DNA from: Pseudomonadota bacterium | GTDB lineage: Bacteria; Pseudomonadota; Alphaproteobacteria; Rhizobiales; Xanthobacteraceae | NCBI GenBank assembly: GCA_023386885.1 | Contig: JAEWIX010000060.1 | Coordinates: forward strand, 1-57,325 | Direction: 5' to 3' | Length of the DNA: 57,325 nt | In this document: positions 18,260 to 27,450 of the stretch, piece after piece | How positions within the stretch are numbered: the first letter of the stretch is position 1 | Layout of the letters: every line of letters starts with the position of its first letter | The notes under the pieces: model-generated | What the model was told of the DNA's origin: nothing | What the model saw: only the letters and a program-made list of their open reading frames with translations | Databases searched by the model: none | Program-made: the position numbers and the translations under genes

Positions 18260-19384
18260 TTACGCCCTCGCCCTGGTCAGGATGATGATGTCTTTGATCA
18301 GTTTGGAGATGCCCTGGAGCAGCAGGAGGCCGGCACCGATCGGAATCGTCAGCTTGACCGGCCAGTATTGCACCGCCCACTCGGTGAACGACACTTCGGC
18401 GACGTTGATGGCGTCGGACGCGAACTTCCAACCCGTCCACAGCATGGTGCCGATGAAAATGAAAAAGAAGATCGAGGTGACGATATCGGCTATCGCCTTT
18501 CCTCGAACCGAGAACTGCGAATAGAACACGTCGACCCGAACGTGCTGATCCTCCTTGTAGCCGTATGCACCCGATAGCATGTATTGCATGCCGAACATCA
18601 GGAACATGCTCTCGTGGACCCAGTTGGTGGGTGAATTCAGGAAGTAGCGACCCACGACTTCGTAGTAATAGGCAAACACCGAGAGAACCGCCCAGTAGGC
18701 AACGAACTCGCCGACGCGATTGCTGAGACCATCGATCGCATCTGTCAGCTTGGTATGAACGTGCCGCGAGGGATCTTCCTGGGTGCCGATCGTCGTAACA
18801 TCCGGTGGCGCCAGTTCGGGAGGCGGCGGCCCCGCCGCGGCCTCCCTGGCGCGAACACGGCGAACAAGTCCCGGCAGCAGGAGCGCATCGATCAGAAGCA
18901 TAACGCCAAGAAGGATGGCGAGGCCGCTGATGATACGGCTGTTGGAGTGCAGATTACCCTCCGCGACCTGAAACTCGGCTTTCGTCTTGGCTTCGGTTTC
19001 GCGCGCGGCGGTGACACGGCTAGTGGCCTCGGGCGATAACGTGACGCCGGGCGACGGTTCGATCCGATGCAGCCGGCTGACGGCGGTATCATGCGCGGCA
19101 CGCAGCCGCGAGACGTCCTCGCGGTAGATGCGATCGATACCGTTGAAATAAAGGATCGCGATCACCACCGGCAGAAAGATCGCCGCCCATGCGCTGCGAA
19201 GGTAAATGCGATGAAGACCGACGAAGCCTGCCGTGAGCCAGAAAAGATAGGCTACGAACAACGAGGGGCCATGACGCTGCGGCCGTTGTTGTTCGCGACG
19301 CACCATGGCCATGGCAATGATCGGAAACAGAATAAGCGTGCCCCAGTAAAGCCAATGAGGCAGCACAAAATTGATCTCGGGCAT
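18260..19384 (-). CDS. TRAP transporter small permease (DctQ) with a TM2-like N-terminal extension
   Basis: The 374-residue protein is about twice the usual DctQ length. The DctQ domain is the C-terminal part (about residues 220-370): helices around 225-245, 258-272, 300-320 and 344-360, with YKEDQHVRVDVFYSQF between helices two and three. The N-terminal half starts with a membrane helix (10-28), then FWLTAGFVGLHRIYLRSAW (residues 48-66), matching the TM2-domain G-x-x-G-x-H-R-x-Y-L pattern, with its second helix at 68-80. A charged, probably helical stretch (85-145) and another membrane helix (150-172) come next, then a proline-rich linker. The reading frame is continuous with no sign of an error. 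The extension may be cytoplasm/membrane scaffolding for the transporter. Confidence 0.88.
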   Translation of the reverse strand: MPEINFVLPHWLYWGTLILFPIIAMAMVRREQQRPQRHGPSLFVAYLFWLTAGFVGLHRIYLRSAWAAIFLPVVIAILYFNGIDRIYREDVSRLRAAHDTAVSRLHRIEPSPGVTLSPEATSRVTAARETEAKTKAEFQVAEGNLHSNSRIISGLAILLGVMLLIDALLLPGLVRRVRAREAAAGPPPPELAPPDVTTIGTQEDPSRHVHTKLTDAIDGLSNRVGEFVAYWAVLSVFAYYYEVVGRYFLNSPTNWVHESMFLMFGMQYMLSGAYGYKEDQHVRVDVFYSQFSVRGKAIADIVTSIFFFIFIGTMLWTGWKFASDAINVAEVSFTEWAVQYWPVKLTIPIGAGLLLLQGISKLIKDIIILTRARA

Positions 19385-19663
19385 GGGACCCCCCGCATGC
19401 CATCGCGTCGATCGCGATGGTAATCGCGCTTGATAGCGCTGTTGTTAGTTGCAGCACGCCTGCAATGTCACGGGCATGCCACCGGCCAGCAGGATATAGC
19501 GAATCTGAATCGGAAGCCGCCCGACAGTGCGCCGGTGTGCGCCTCATCCACTGTTAAGTCTGGACAGACGGATGGAACGTGCCTCGATTCAACAAGGCGG
19601 CGCCAAGCCCCGGTGCGCCATCGGAGGATGTTTCCGCGGCGCACCGAACGTTTCGCGCATCGG

Positions 19664-20764
19664 CTAGAGATTGAGCTTCTGGTCCTTGTACATGTCCGGA
19701 GTCACGTAGCCGAGACTCGGCGACTCCATGATGTCGAGTTGAGCCTTGAACACCCGCGCGGCGTCCTTGTCCTTGTTGGCCCACTTGAACCAGATCGGCA
19801 CCGCTATGCGCTGGAACTTGTCAAGGTCCTCAAACGGCAGGCGATTGATCTCGACACCAGCCTTGATGAATTTGTCCCAGGCTTCCATGTCTGCCTTCTG
19901 AATCGCACCGAAGTGAACGGCCGAATAGGCTTCGACTTCGTTTTCGATCCAGAGCTTCATCTTCGGCGAGAGCTTGTTCCAGACGTTCTGGTTGACGACG
20001 AAGTCCATCAGGTCAACCGGTTGATAAATCGATTCAAGTCCGACGGGTCCCATCCAGATGTACTTCGTCACCTGCTGGAAGCCGAGATCCCAGTTGACGG
20101 CGGGACCAGTGTAGTCGGCGGCATCGACGGTACCTTTTTCAAGCGCCGAGAACACTTCGCCACCGGGCAGAAGCGTAGTGCGGGCGCCGATGGCGGCGAA
20201 ACCTTCGGCGATCATGCCGCCCGGTACGCGCAGCTTCAGTCCCTTGAAATCCTCGGCGGAGCGGATCGGCTTCTTGGAGTGTACGATGTTCGGGCCGTGA
20301 TGGATGCGCCCGACGTAGTGCAGACCCTGCTTGGCGAAGACCTCGCGCGCCATCTTCAGGCCGTCCTTGCCGTAGAAGAAGATGTCCCATTCGTGGGGAT
20401 AGCGCATGCCCATCAGATACGACGAGAGGAATGCCGCGGCCGGCATCTTTCCGACCCAGTAGACGGTGAAGGAGTTCATCGCCTCCAGCACGCCATTCTT
20501 GACTCCATCGAGAAGCTCGAAGTCGCCGACGATTTCCTTAGCGGCGTATGGTTTGAATTCAAGTTCGCCGCCGGTCTTTTCCTTGATGGAGTGGCACCAG
20601 GCCTTGAATGTGTTGAGACCGATACCCGCAGGCCAAGACGTCTGCACTTTCCAGGAGATGGTTTCGGCCGCTTCCGCGTTCCGGATGTAAGGCGCTGCGA
20701 CGGCGGCCCCGGCAACGGCGGCTCCTGTCATGAAGCGACGACGGGATGTTTTCTCGTTCATCAT
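19664..20764 (-). CDS. TRAP transporter substrate-binding protein (DctP), system 2
   Basis: The 366-residue periplasmic binding protein has a twin-arginine signal (KTSRRRFMTGAAVAGAAVAA; cleavage near AEA-AETIS). The core includes SWKVQTSWPAGIGLNTFKAW, FKGLKLRVPGGMIAEGF (with the conserved substrate-binding arginine) and VDAADYTGPAVNWDLGF, which resembles the TakP/2-oxoacid branch of DctP proteins. Ligands of that branch are small monocarboxylates, but this is only a family hint. The start is ATG ATG AAC at 20764, preceded by GGAGGATTCACA. The next gene, dctQ, starts 279 bases downstream on the same strand. Confidence 0.92.
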   Translation of the reverse strand: MMNEKTSRRRFMTGAAVAGAAVAAPYIRNAEAAETISWKVQTSWPAGIGLNTFKAWCHSIKEKTGGELEFKPYAAKEIVGDFELLDGVKNGVLEAMNSFTVYWVGKMPAAAFLSSYLMGMRYPHEWDIFFYGKDGLKMAREVFAKQGLHYVGRIHHGPNIVHSKKPIRSAEDFKGLKLRVPGGMIAEGFAAIGARTTLLPGGEVFSALEKGTVDAADYTGPAVNWDLGFQQVTKYIWMGPVGLESIYQPVDLMDFVVNQNVWNKLSPKMKLWIENEVEAYSAVHFGAIQKADMEAWDKFIKAGVEINRLPFEDLDKFQRIAVPIWFKWANKDKDAARVFKAQLDIMESPSLGYVTPDMYKDQKLNL

Positions 20765-21329
20765 TGTGAATCCTCCCCAGGACACGATGTTATTGACTGC
20801 GTTCGGAGACGTCCCAGTTACTCTGAGATCAATGTGTGACGCACCTTGCGTCACGCAGTTCGCGCGGAACATAATTTAGACAAAGTGCGGCAGACGCCAC
20901 AATCAACCGGAGCGGCAGGCGCGTCATTCCGTCGCATTAGATGTTTGAACAACGTCGGCCTGTTTTGAGGGCTATCAGCCTGTTGATCGCGGCCGCACTG
21001 CCTATCAGATGGTCGGCTGTTTAAGGCTCGATGTTAAGCGCAAAGAAAACCCTGCCGCTTCGGGTGGGGTGGGAAGATAGTTTAAGCGATGGGACGCCAA
21101 AAACAGCGGCCCTCGGGGCAACCAGAAAAACATGCCTAGAGCTTAAAACCCGGCTTGATGACGTCAATGTACATCGACTGAGTCGACAATGGCTTGCGGT
21201 GGATCAATCGTCTTTGGATATGACGAAGCTGGATTCATTGTCGCTGGTTAGTGTGCATCGAGTGTGCACGATGGTTTTTGAATGGTTCGGGCCGGATGGT
21301 AAAGTTGGAAAATAATCCAAATTTTTCAA
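20765..21329. other. Gene-poor region upstream of TRAP operon 2 and downstream of tRNA-Lys
   Basis: This 565-base stretch holds the promoter of the second TRAP operon. A 94-codon open frame at 21031-21315 on the plus strand has low GC at third positions compared with real genes here and no recognisable domain or ribosome site; I regard it as chance. The stretch is more AT-rich than its surroundings. I see no other feature. Confidence 0.5.
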
Positions 21330-21405
21330 TGGTGAGCGCGGAGGGACTCGAACCCTCGACCCCATGATTAAAAGTCACGTGCTCTACCGACTGAGCTACG
21401 CGCTC
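21330..21405 (-). tRNA. tRNA-Lys (anticodon TTT)
   Basis: On the minus strand the acceptor 5' arm GAGCGCG pairs with CGCGCTC near the 3' end. The D arm is GCTC-AGTCGGTA-GAGC. The anticodon arm is CGTGA-CTTTTAA-TCATG with anticodon TTT. The T arm contains GGGTTCGAGTCCC. The discriminator A and the 3' CCA are encoded. The total length of 76 bases is normal. It stands alone between the TRAP operon and the glucan locus. Confidence 0.97.
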
Positions 21406-21539
21406 ACGCGTGGGCTGTGTAGGGGAATGGACCGGCGTGGGTCAATAGCTACCCGGTGAATGTACCCACTTCATCGGGAAAACTGAATTTTATCATTATA
21501 ACTTGATCTTACAGGTTGGTTCTCACCCAGATTTTTAAC

Positions 21540-21571
21540 CGATCGGCCCCGCAAACCGGCGGGGCCGATCG
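21540..21571 (-). terminator. Strong hairpin directly after the ndvB-like gene
   Basis: CGATCGGCCCCGC pairs perfectly with GCGGGGCCGATCG over 13 bases with a 6-base loop. It abuts the stop codon of the minus-strand glucan synthase gene. On the minus strand it is followed by GTTAAAAATC, so the T-tract is poor; it may terminate or protect the 3' end. Confidence 0.6.
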
Positions 21572-24241
21572 CTAACGCAGCGTCGAGGTGTCGGAAGGTA
21601 CCTGTTGCGGGGGGCCAATGATCGGCATCGGTGCCGGCCGTAAGCCGATCAACTCGGCAGAGCGAGTCCATGTGTAGCGCCAGAAGGCGAAGGAATTGAT
21701 CCGCGACAATTCCAGCGTAGCCAGCGCCACGGCGGACAGGAACGGCAAGCTCTGCAACACGAGGACGCCGGCGAAAATGTAAATCTCGGTGATCTGCCGG
21801 AAGCTGTTGGAGGCCACCAGCACCACGGCACCAAGCAGCAGCAGGATGCCGATGACCGCTTCCCAGAATGCCTGGAATTCGATCGACATGCGCGACAGGC
21901 CGCCCTTGGACGTGCGCGCGAAGGGCAGGTGCTCGGTGATCAGGCCGTTCGCCACGGCCCGCGACACCGTCCATTGAACCGACATGGCTGCGATCATGGC
22001 ACCGAGCATCTGGCCGCGTTTGAGCGTGACGCGCAGCTTATAGAGCGACAGGAAGTGCGCCATCGAGACGACGAACGCGGCGATGATCGGCAGCGTCAGA
22101 ATCTTGTCGGGAATGGCGATGTCGGCGAAGGCGACGATCGGCACCCAGATGAGATTGAGCAGGGCCACCAACACGCCGAGGCTTTCGGCGCCCAGCCAGT
22201 TCAGCCATCCGAGTGCGAATTCGCGCTTCTGATCCGGGCTCAGGCGGCTCGCGCCAGGCAGGAAGCGGCGCCAATGTTTCTTGACGATCTGGAAGCCGCC
22301 ATAGGCCCAACGATGCCGCTGCTTCTTGAACGCCTCGTAGGTGTCGGGCAACAGGCCGTGGCCGTAACGCTTGTTGGTGTAGTGCGTCAGCCAGCCCTGT
22401 TCGATGATGGCAAGGCCAAGATCGGTGTCTTCGCAGATGGTGTCGCCGGCCCAGCCGCCGGCCTTGTCCATCGCCTCGCGGCGGATCAGGCACATGGTGC
22501 CATGCACGATGATGGCGTTGCACTCGTTGCGCTGGACCATGCCGATGTCGAAGAAGCCGGCATATTCGCCATTCATGGCGTAATGCATCAGAGACAGGTC
22601 TTCGTCGCGGTGATCCTGCGGTGCTTGCACGAGGCCGACACGGGGGTCGTCGAAGGCCGGCACCAGATCCTTCAGCCAATCCGGCTGCACGACATAGTCG
22701 GCATCGATAATGCCGATGATCTCGGCGTCGGCGGCGGTGCGGTCCATGGCGATGCGCAGGGCGCCTGCCTTGAAGCCCTTGACCTTCTCGGCGTTGATGA
22801 ACTTGAACCGCTCGCCGAGCATCCGGCAGTGATCCTGGATCGGCTGCCAGAATTCCGGGTCTGGCGTGTTATTGATGATCACCACGCATTCGAAATTCGG
22901 ATAGTCGAGCCGCGCCACAGCGTCGAGCGTTTGCTTCAGCATCTCCGGGGGTTCGAAATAGGCCGGGACGTGGATCGAGACCATCGGATGTTTGCGGTCG
23001 GGAGCCGAGGCGGCGGGCGCCGTCTTCTCGGGAGAGAGCAGGCGGGCCGGGCGGTGGCCGAACGCGATGGTGGCGATTTCCTCGATGCGTGCCATCGCAA
23101 TCAGGATCAGCGGCACCAGTAGGATCAGGCCCAAGGTCATGGCGAAAGCCGAGCCCCAGACGAAATAGTGGCCGTTCCAGTAAGAGAAGACGGTGGCGAC
23201 CCATGCGCCAACCCCGTTGGCCGCAACCGATAGCATGCCGGCCTGAAGGATCGTCGGTTTGTAGAGGCGGAAGATCGGCAGCGACAGCAACACCCCGACC
23301 AGCAGTGCGATACCTGCAAGCTTCCAATAGTCCTGATTGACGACCGGGCCGGTCCAGTTGAACTTCGGCTCGCGATTGGCGTTGAGCACGCCCCAATACG
23401 GACCGACGCCGCCCTCGAAATACTTCCAAGGTTGATCGATCGCTTCGACGATGTTGTATTCCATCCCGACCGATTGGGCGCGGGTGACGAAGTTGCGCAG
23501 GATCACCGCCTGCTCGAACGGGCCGGGCACGGCATTCTTGAGGTTGTAACCGCCCGACGGCCAGCCGAATTCCGCGATGACGATACGCTTGCCGGGAAAG
23601 GCCTCGCGCAGTTTCTGGTAGATGATCAGCGCCTGCTCGACTGCCTGCTTGTCGGAGAAGCCTTCCCAATACGGCAGGATATGCGCGGCGATGAAATCGA
23701 CGGATGAAGCCAGTTCCGGGTGCTCGAGCCAGATGTTCCAGATTTCGCCAGTCGTTACAGGGACGTTGACCTGGCTTTTGACTCGCTGGATGAGCTTGAT
23801 GAGGTCGTCGACCTTTTGATCGGCGCGGTAGATGGTTTCGTTGCCGACAACGATGCCGTTGACGTTGCTGTTGTGCTTGGCCAGTTCGACCGCGGCCTGG
23901 ATTTCCCGCTCGTTGCGGTCGACATGCTTGTCGATCCAGGCGCCCACCGTGACCTTAATGCCGGCCTCGTTGGCGATCGGCGGCACCAGCTCGACGCCGC
24001 CCGTCGATGAATAGAGACGCACTGCGCGGGTCAGTGGCGCCAGCACCTTCATGTCGGCGCGGATTCTTTCGACGGTCGGGATGTTGTCGACATCCGGATG
24101 TCCGGAGCCGTCGAACGGTGCATAGGACACGCTCGGCAGGATGCCGGTGAAATCGGGGGCTGCCTGTTTTTCCCGCAAGACGCCCCAAATGGCGGCGTGG
24201 ACAGCGGTGACGAACAACAGAACGGCGACGACAGCGCGCAT
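21572..24241 (-). CDS. ndvB: NdvB-like beta-glucan synthase (GH17 domain fused to a family 2 glycosyltransferase)
   Basis: The 889-residue membrane protein starts with a signal anchor (1-20) and a periplasmic GH17 domain (about 30-300). This keeps both GH17 glutamates: VVGNE (Glu135) and IAEFGWPS (Glu224). Helices at about 308-390 lead to a cytoplasmic GT2 domain (about 415-660) with IIDADYVVQPDW (DxD, ~511-513), CEDTDLG (~603) and KQRHRWAYG (the QxxRW site, ~640). Several helices follow to about 850. It fits NdvB of Bradyrhizobium, which makes periplasmic cyclic beta-1,3/1,6-glucans from UDP-glucose for osmotic adaptation and symbiosis. The symbol is by resemblance to that locus, supported by the neighbouring accessory and ndvC-like genes. 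Confidence 0.85.
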   Translation of the reverse strand: MRAVVAVLLFVTAVHAAIWGVLREKQAAPDFTGILPSVSYAPFDGSGHPDVDNIPTVERIRADMKVLAPLTRAVRLYSSTGGVELVPPIANEAGIKVTVGAWIDKHVDRNEREIQAAVELAKHNSNVNGIVVGNETIYRADQKVDDLIKLIQRVKSQVNVPVTTGEIWNIWLEHPELASSVDFIAAHILPYWEGFSDKQAVEQALIIYQKLREAFPGKRIVIAEFGWPSGGYNLKNAVPGPFEQAVILRNFVTRAQSVGMEYNIVEAIDQPWKYFEGGVGPYWGVLNANREPKFNWTGPVVNQDYWKLAGIALLVGVLLSLPIFRLYKPTILQAGMLSVAANGVGAWVATVFSYWNGHYFVWGSAFAMTLGLILLVPLILIAMARIEEIATIAFGHRPARLLSPEKTAPAASAPDRKHPMVSIHVPAYFEPPEMLKQTLDAVARLDYPNFECVVIINNTPDPEFWQPIQDHCRMLGERFKFINAEKVKGFKAGALRIAMDRTAADAEIIGIIDADYVVQPDWLKDLVPAFDDPRVGLVQAPQDHRDEDLSLMHYAMNGEYAGFFDIGMVQRNECNAIIVHGTMCLIRREAMDKAGGWAGDTICEDTDLGLAIIEQGWLTHYTNKRYGHGLLPDTYEAFKKQRHRWAYGGFQIVKKHWRRFLPGASRLSPDQKREFALGWLNWLGAESLGVLVALLNLIWVPIVAFADIAIPDKILTLPIIAAFVVSMAHFLSLYKLRVTLKRGQMLGAMIAAMSVQWTVSRAVANGLITEHLPFARTSKGGLSRMSIEFQAFWEAVIGILLLLGAVVLVASNSFRQITEIYIFAGVLVLQSLPFLSAVALATLELSRINSFAFWRYTWTRSAELIGLRPAPMPIIGPPQQVPSDTSTLR

Positions 24242-24433
24242 CGCGACTAAACCATTTCGGGGCAGCGTGACAGGTAAGCGGACCGGTCCCCTCGATCCGT
24301 CAGAGGCTGCAGCAAGGCGAGCATATCAATGCCACAACAATTATCCACTCGTATGACGCGATGACGTTTTCCGGATAACGAAGAGGGCAAACGGCAGAGG
24401 GCCCCATTCGTTCCGCCGGATCGGGCCAATTAT

Positions 24434-25021
24434 TTATTTTGCCGGTGCAGGCGTTGGCGCGGCGGCTGGCGCCGGCGCTGCGGGAGCTGCCGCAGGCGCG
24501 CCTGATCCCTGGGCCGCCGGAGGCGTCCCGGTACTCGCGGTCTGCGGTTGGGCGCTGGGGTTGATCCAGCAGGCATGGACGCGGCTGTTCAAACTATCCG
24601 GCACCTTCGGATCGATCCCGCCGAACCTTACCAGACAGCGAAATGTCGCCTGGACGTGGCCGCCGGGGCAACCGAACCGGTCGTAGAGGTCGAGATGGCG
24701 GAACGCCGTGTCGAGATCGTCGCGCCACATCAGCACGACGACGCGCCGTCCGAGCCAGACGCATTCGGGATTGCCGGCCGGGCCGTTGATGGCTTTCGAA
24801 GCCTCGGCAAACTCATCGATCCTGCGCTGGCTATCCTTGGCGGCTGCTTCGGCCGCCGTTGCCGGATTGGTATTGGTTTGGGCAGGTTTTGGTGATTGAT
24901 CCTGGGCGCGGAGATCGCCGCTCTGGGCAATCGCCCCACCGACCCCGAGCAGCAATGCCAGTCCCGGCACCGCCAATGTCCGCATCAACGCAGCTCGCAG
25001 TTCAACTCGTATCTGACGCAT
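24434..25021 (-). CDS. Exported protein, probable beta-1,3/1,6-glucan biosynthesis accessory
   Basis: The 195-residue protein has a signal peptide (hydrophobic stretch about residues 14-32, ending AIAQ). The mature domain (about 60-150) has four cysteines, in NPECVWLG, DRFGCPGGH, TFRCLVRFG and VHACWINPS, suggesting two disulfides. The C-terminal 35-40 residues are an Ala/Pro low-complexity tail. Proteins of this kind beside NdvB/NdvC are annotated as glucan-biosynthesis proteins in Bradyrhizobium, as I recall, but their biochemical role is not established. It lies 192 bases upstream of ndvB on the same strand and divergent from the ndvC-like gene, in keeping with a shared pathway. Confidence 0.65.
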   Translation of the reverse strand: MRQIRVELRAALMRTLAVPGLALLLGVGGAIAQSGDLRAQDQSPKPAQTNTNPATAAEAAAKDSQRRIDEFAEASKAINGPAGNPECVWLGRRVVVLMWRDDLDTAFRHLDLYDRFGCPGGHVQATFRCLVRFGGIDPKVPDSLNSRVHACWINPSAQPQTASTGTPPAAQGSGAPAAAPAAPAPAAAPTPAPAK

Positions 25022-25381
25022 GCCGTCCCCGGTTTTGATACCCTAATGCCCGCCCGTGGCAATTCACTGCTCAGATGCCGCGCAAATGGGTCCCCAATGC
25101 GGCGAATGCAGTTCCGGATTCCATGAAACACAAAATGCTTTTTGTCTAGTAAAGGCGCTGATCGCACGGCCGTTCCCGACGGTTCTGAGAGAAGAAGTAT
25201 GGGATTGCGGCGGCGCGGCACTTGGCAGACCGTCGGTGATTGGCTAATCGACGATTCCGGCGCTTTCCTCAGCCGCCGGGTTTTACGTGAGACCTGAGCT
25301 GCTCATCGATTTGGGTACTTTCCGTCGCAAGCCGAGCCTCGGCCAGCCGGAAAATCTTCCAGGAGGATTGGGCCAATTTCG
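25022..25381. other. Divergent intergenic region of the glucan locus
   Basis: These 360 bases separate the minus-strand accessory gene from the plus-strand ndvC-like gene and should hold both promoters. There is a locally AT-rich stretch at about 25125-25155 (CACAAAATGCTTTTTGTC). I see no gene, no clear operator and no hairpin in it. A Shine-Dalgarno AGGAGG at 25361-25366 lies at its right end. Confidence 0.45.
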
Positions 25382-26992
25382 TTGCGAACGCCGTTAGCGC
25401 TGCTGTTCCTGTCGTTGTGCGCAATCGCCGCCATCTGGTGGTGGTTGTCCATGCCGATCACGCTGGCGCACGCGCCGATCGATCCTGCGGCGAAGCTGGA
25501 GTGCGTGTCTTACGCGCCGTTCCGCGACGGGCAGAGCCCGCTGGTGAAGGGGACGCAGATCGCGCCGGGGCAGATCGCCCAGGATTTCGCCCAACTTGCC
25601 AAGATATCGAAGTGCGTCCGGACCTACTCGGTCCAGAACGGCCTCGACAAGGCGCCGGAGCTGGCGCGCAAGGCGGGGCTCAAGCTGATCCTCGGCATCT
25701 GGCTCGGGAGCAACCGGGTCGACAACGTCATCGAGATCGCGACTGCCGTGCGTCTCGCCAAGGAATACGCCGACGTCGTTTCGGCAGTTGTGGTCGGCAA
25801 CGAAGTGTTGCTGCGCGGCGAAATGACCGCGGCCGATCTGGCTGCCAATATCCGTTCGGTCAAGTCGCAGGTGAAGGTCCCGGTCACGTATGCCGACGTC
25901 TGGGAATATTGGCTGCGTAACCGGGACATCTACGACGCGGTCGATTTCGTCACCATTCATATCCTGCCTTATTGGGAGGATATGCCGGTGCCGGCGCGCT
26001 ATGCGGCGAACCATATCGATTCGATCCGCAAACGTGTGGCCGTGGCATTTCCCGGCAAGGAAATCCTGATCGGGGAAACCGGTTGGCCGAGCGCGGGACG
26101 GATGCGGTAAGGGGCCTTGCCCTCGCGCGCCAAACAGGCGCGCGTTGTCTCCGAAATTCTCACGCTGGCGAGACGGGAAAACTTCCGCGTCAATCTGATC
26201 GAAGCCTACGACCAGCCATGGAAGCGTCAGCTTGAAGGAACGGTCGGTGGCTATTGGGGGCTGATCGACGCCAAGGCACGCGCGGAGAAATATCCGGCCG
26301 GTTTGCCCATCAATAACTTCCCGATGTGGAAGCAGGAAATGGCTGCTGGGATGGTGCTTTCCGTCCTGATTTTCGCGGTCGCGATGTGGACCGCGCGCCG
26401 GCGGCCGTGGGCGCCGCGTTTTGGTACATGGCTTGGCGTCGCCGGGTCCGCGACCGCCGCCGGCGCGTTGCTGGGCGTGGCGGTCGAAAAAATGCTGACC
26501 GAAAGTCTCGGCATCGGCGGCTGGACGCAATGGGGATTGCTGCTTGCCGCCGGTATCGCGGCGCCGTTACTTGCTGCCAGTGTACAGATGTCTGGTCGGC
26601 CGCTGCCGACGTTTCTCGATGTGATCGGTCCGCGCCCGGGTCGCACCGGCTCGCGGCGGATGCTGCTCCTGGGCCTGGTGCTGGGAGTGACGACGGTCAT
26701 TGCCGCCGAAACGGCGCTCGGTCTTGTCTTCGATCCCCGCTACAAGGACTTTCCGTTCGCGGCATTGACGATGGCGGTGGTGCCGTTCTGGATGCTGATG
26801 GTTTTCAATCGTCCGCAAACCGGAACGAGGCCGCTGGCCGAAGCGGTATTTGCCGGGCTGCTGGTGGTCGCATCCGGCTATATCGCCTTCAACGAAGGCA
26901 TCGCCAACTGGCAGTCGCTCTGGACCTGTCTGATCTACGTGATGCTGGGGATCACACTGTGGCGGGCGCGGGCCGTGCAAAGCCCAGGATAA
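25382..26992 (+). pseudogene. ndvC: NdvC-like GH17 membrane protein interrupted by an in-frame TAA
   Basis: One continuous frame of 536 codons from the TTG at 25382 to 26992 is split by a single TAA at 26108-26110 (codon 243). Part one has a signal anchor and a GH17 domain with VVVGNE (Glu141) and IGETGWPS (Glu232). The stop follows AGRMR. Part two resumes in the same frame with GALPSRAKQARVVSEILTLA, finishes the GH17 fold (IEAYDQPWKRQLEGTVGGYW) and has about eight membrane helices. The expected codon at 26108 is GAA (MREGALPSR), so one G-to-T change explains it. The whole fits NdvC (about 62 kDa) of Bradyrhizobium glucan synthesis. Both catalytic glutamates are before the stop, but the domain end and the membrane part are lost unless there is readthrough or restart at the TTG at 26117. 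Confidence 0.8.
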
Positions 26993-27332
26993 GCAGCCCG
27001 ACCGCAATTCCCGACAGAGCGACATTGTAGAGCACGATGCCGGCACCGGCGGCGACCAGCCCCACGGTCAGCAGAACGATCGATGGGCGGATAACGTGCA
27101 AAACGGCAACGATCAACGCCACGATTCCGAACACCGAATTGCGAAACAGGTAGGTCGCGACCGCGCGTGCCTTGCAAAGATAGCTTTGCAGGCCGGCGTC
27201 ACAAGCCAATGTCACAGTCGATAGCTCGATGGCGAGATAGCGCACATAAAGTGCGTAGCCGACGGTGACGAAACCGACGACCATCAGCCACTGAACCTGA
27301 TACGGCGTCAGCCGGAACGGATCTTTCTTCAT
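26952..27332 (-). CDS. Small membrane protein of unknown function
   Basis: The 126-residue protein has about four hydrophobic helices: residues 14-32, 60-76, 83-97 and 102-118 approximately. A two-cysteine loop, TLACDAGLQSYLCKARAVA, follows the first helix and is probably periplasmic. I do not recognise the family. Its 3' end overlaps the end of the ndvC-like gene by 41 bases on the opposite strand. The ATG at 27332 gives a charged start (MKKDPFRLTPYQVQ) typical of an inner-membrane protein; no strong ribosome site is visible. Upstream extension to 27674 is Arg/Pro-rich shadow sequence. Confidence 0.6.
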   Translation of the reverse strand: MKKDPFRLTPYQVQWLMVVGFVTVGYALYVRYLAIELSTVTLACDAGLQSYLCKARAVATYLFRNSVFGIVALIVAVLHVIRPSIVLLTVGLVAAGAGIVLYNVALSGIAVGLLILGFARPAPATV

Positions 27333-27450
27333 GTCGCGAATATGGTTCGGATCGCGGGGAGGAGCAAGCAAGAGGAGACTATGACCGCCTTCGCCCTGTG
27401 TATGACCCAGTCTCTGCTCGGGGTGGAACCAGACAACTTGCAGAGAAGCA

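Noticed and set aside
19430..20839. A 469-codon frame on the plus strand over dctP of TRAP system 2
   Set aside because: It is a shadow of dctP, whose Tat signal and binding motifs are clear on the other strand.
21031..21315. A 94-codon plus-strand frame upstream of TRAP operon 2
   Set aside because: Codon use and low GC at third positions differ from real genes here, and no ribosome site or homology was seen.
21929..23122. A 397-codon frame on the plus strand over ndvB
   Set aside because: It is antisense to conserved GT2 motifs of ndvB and has a shadow-like composition.
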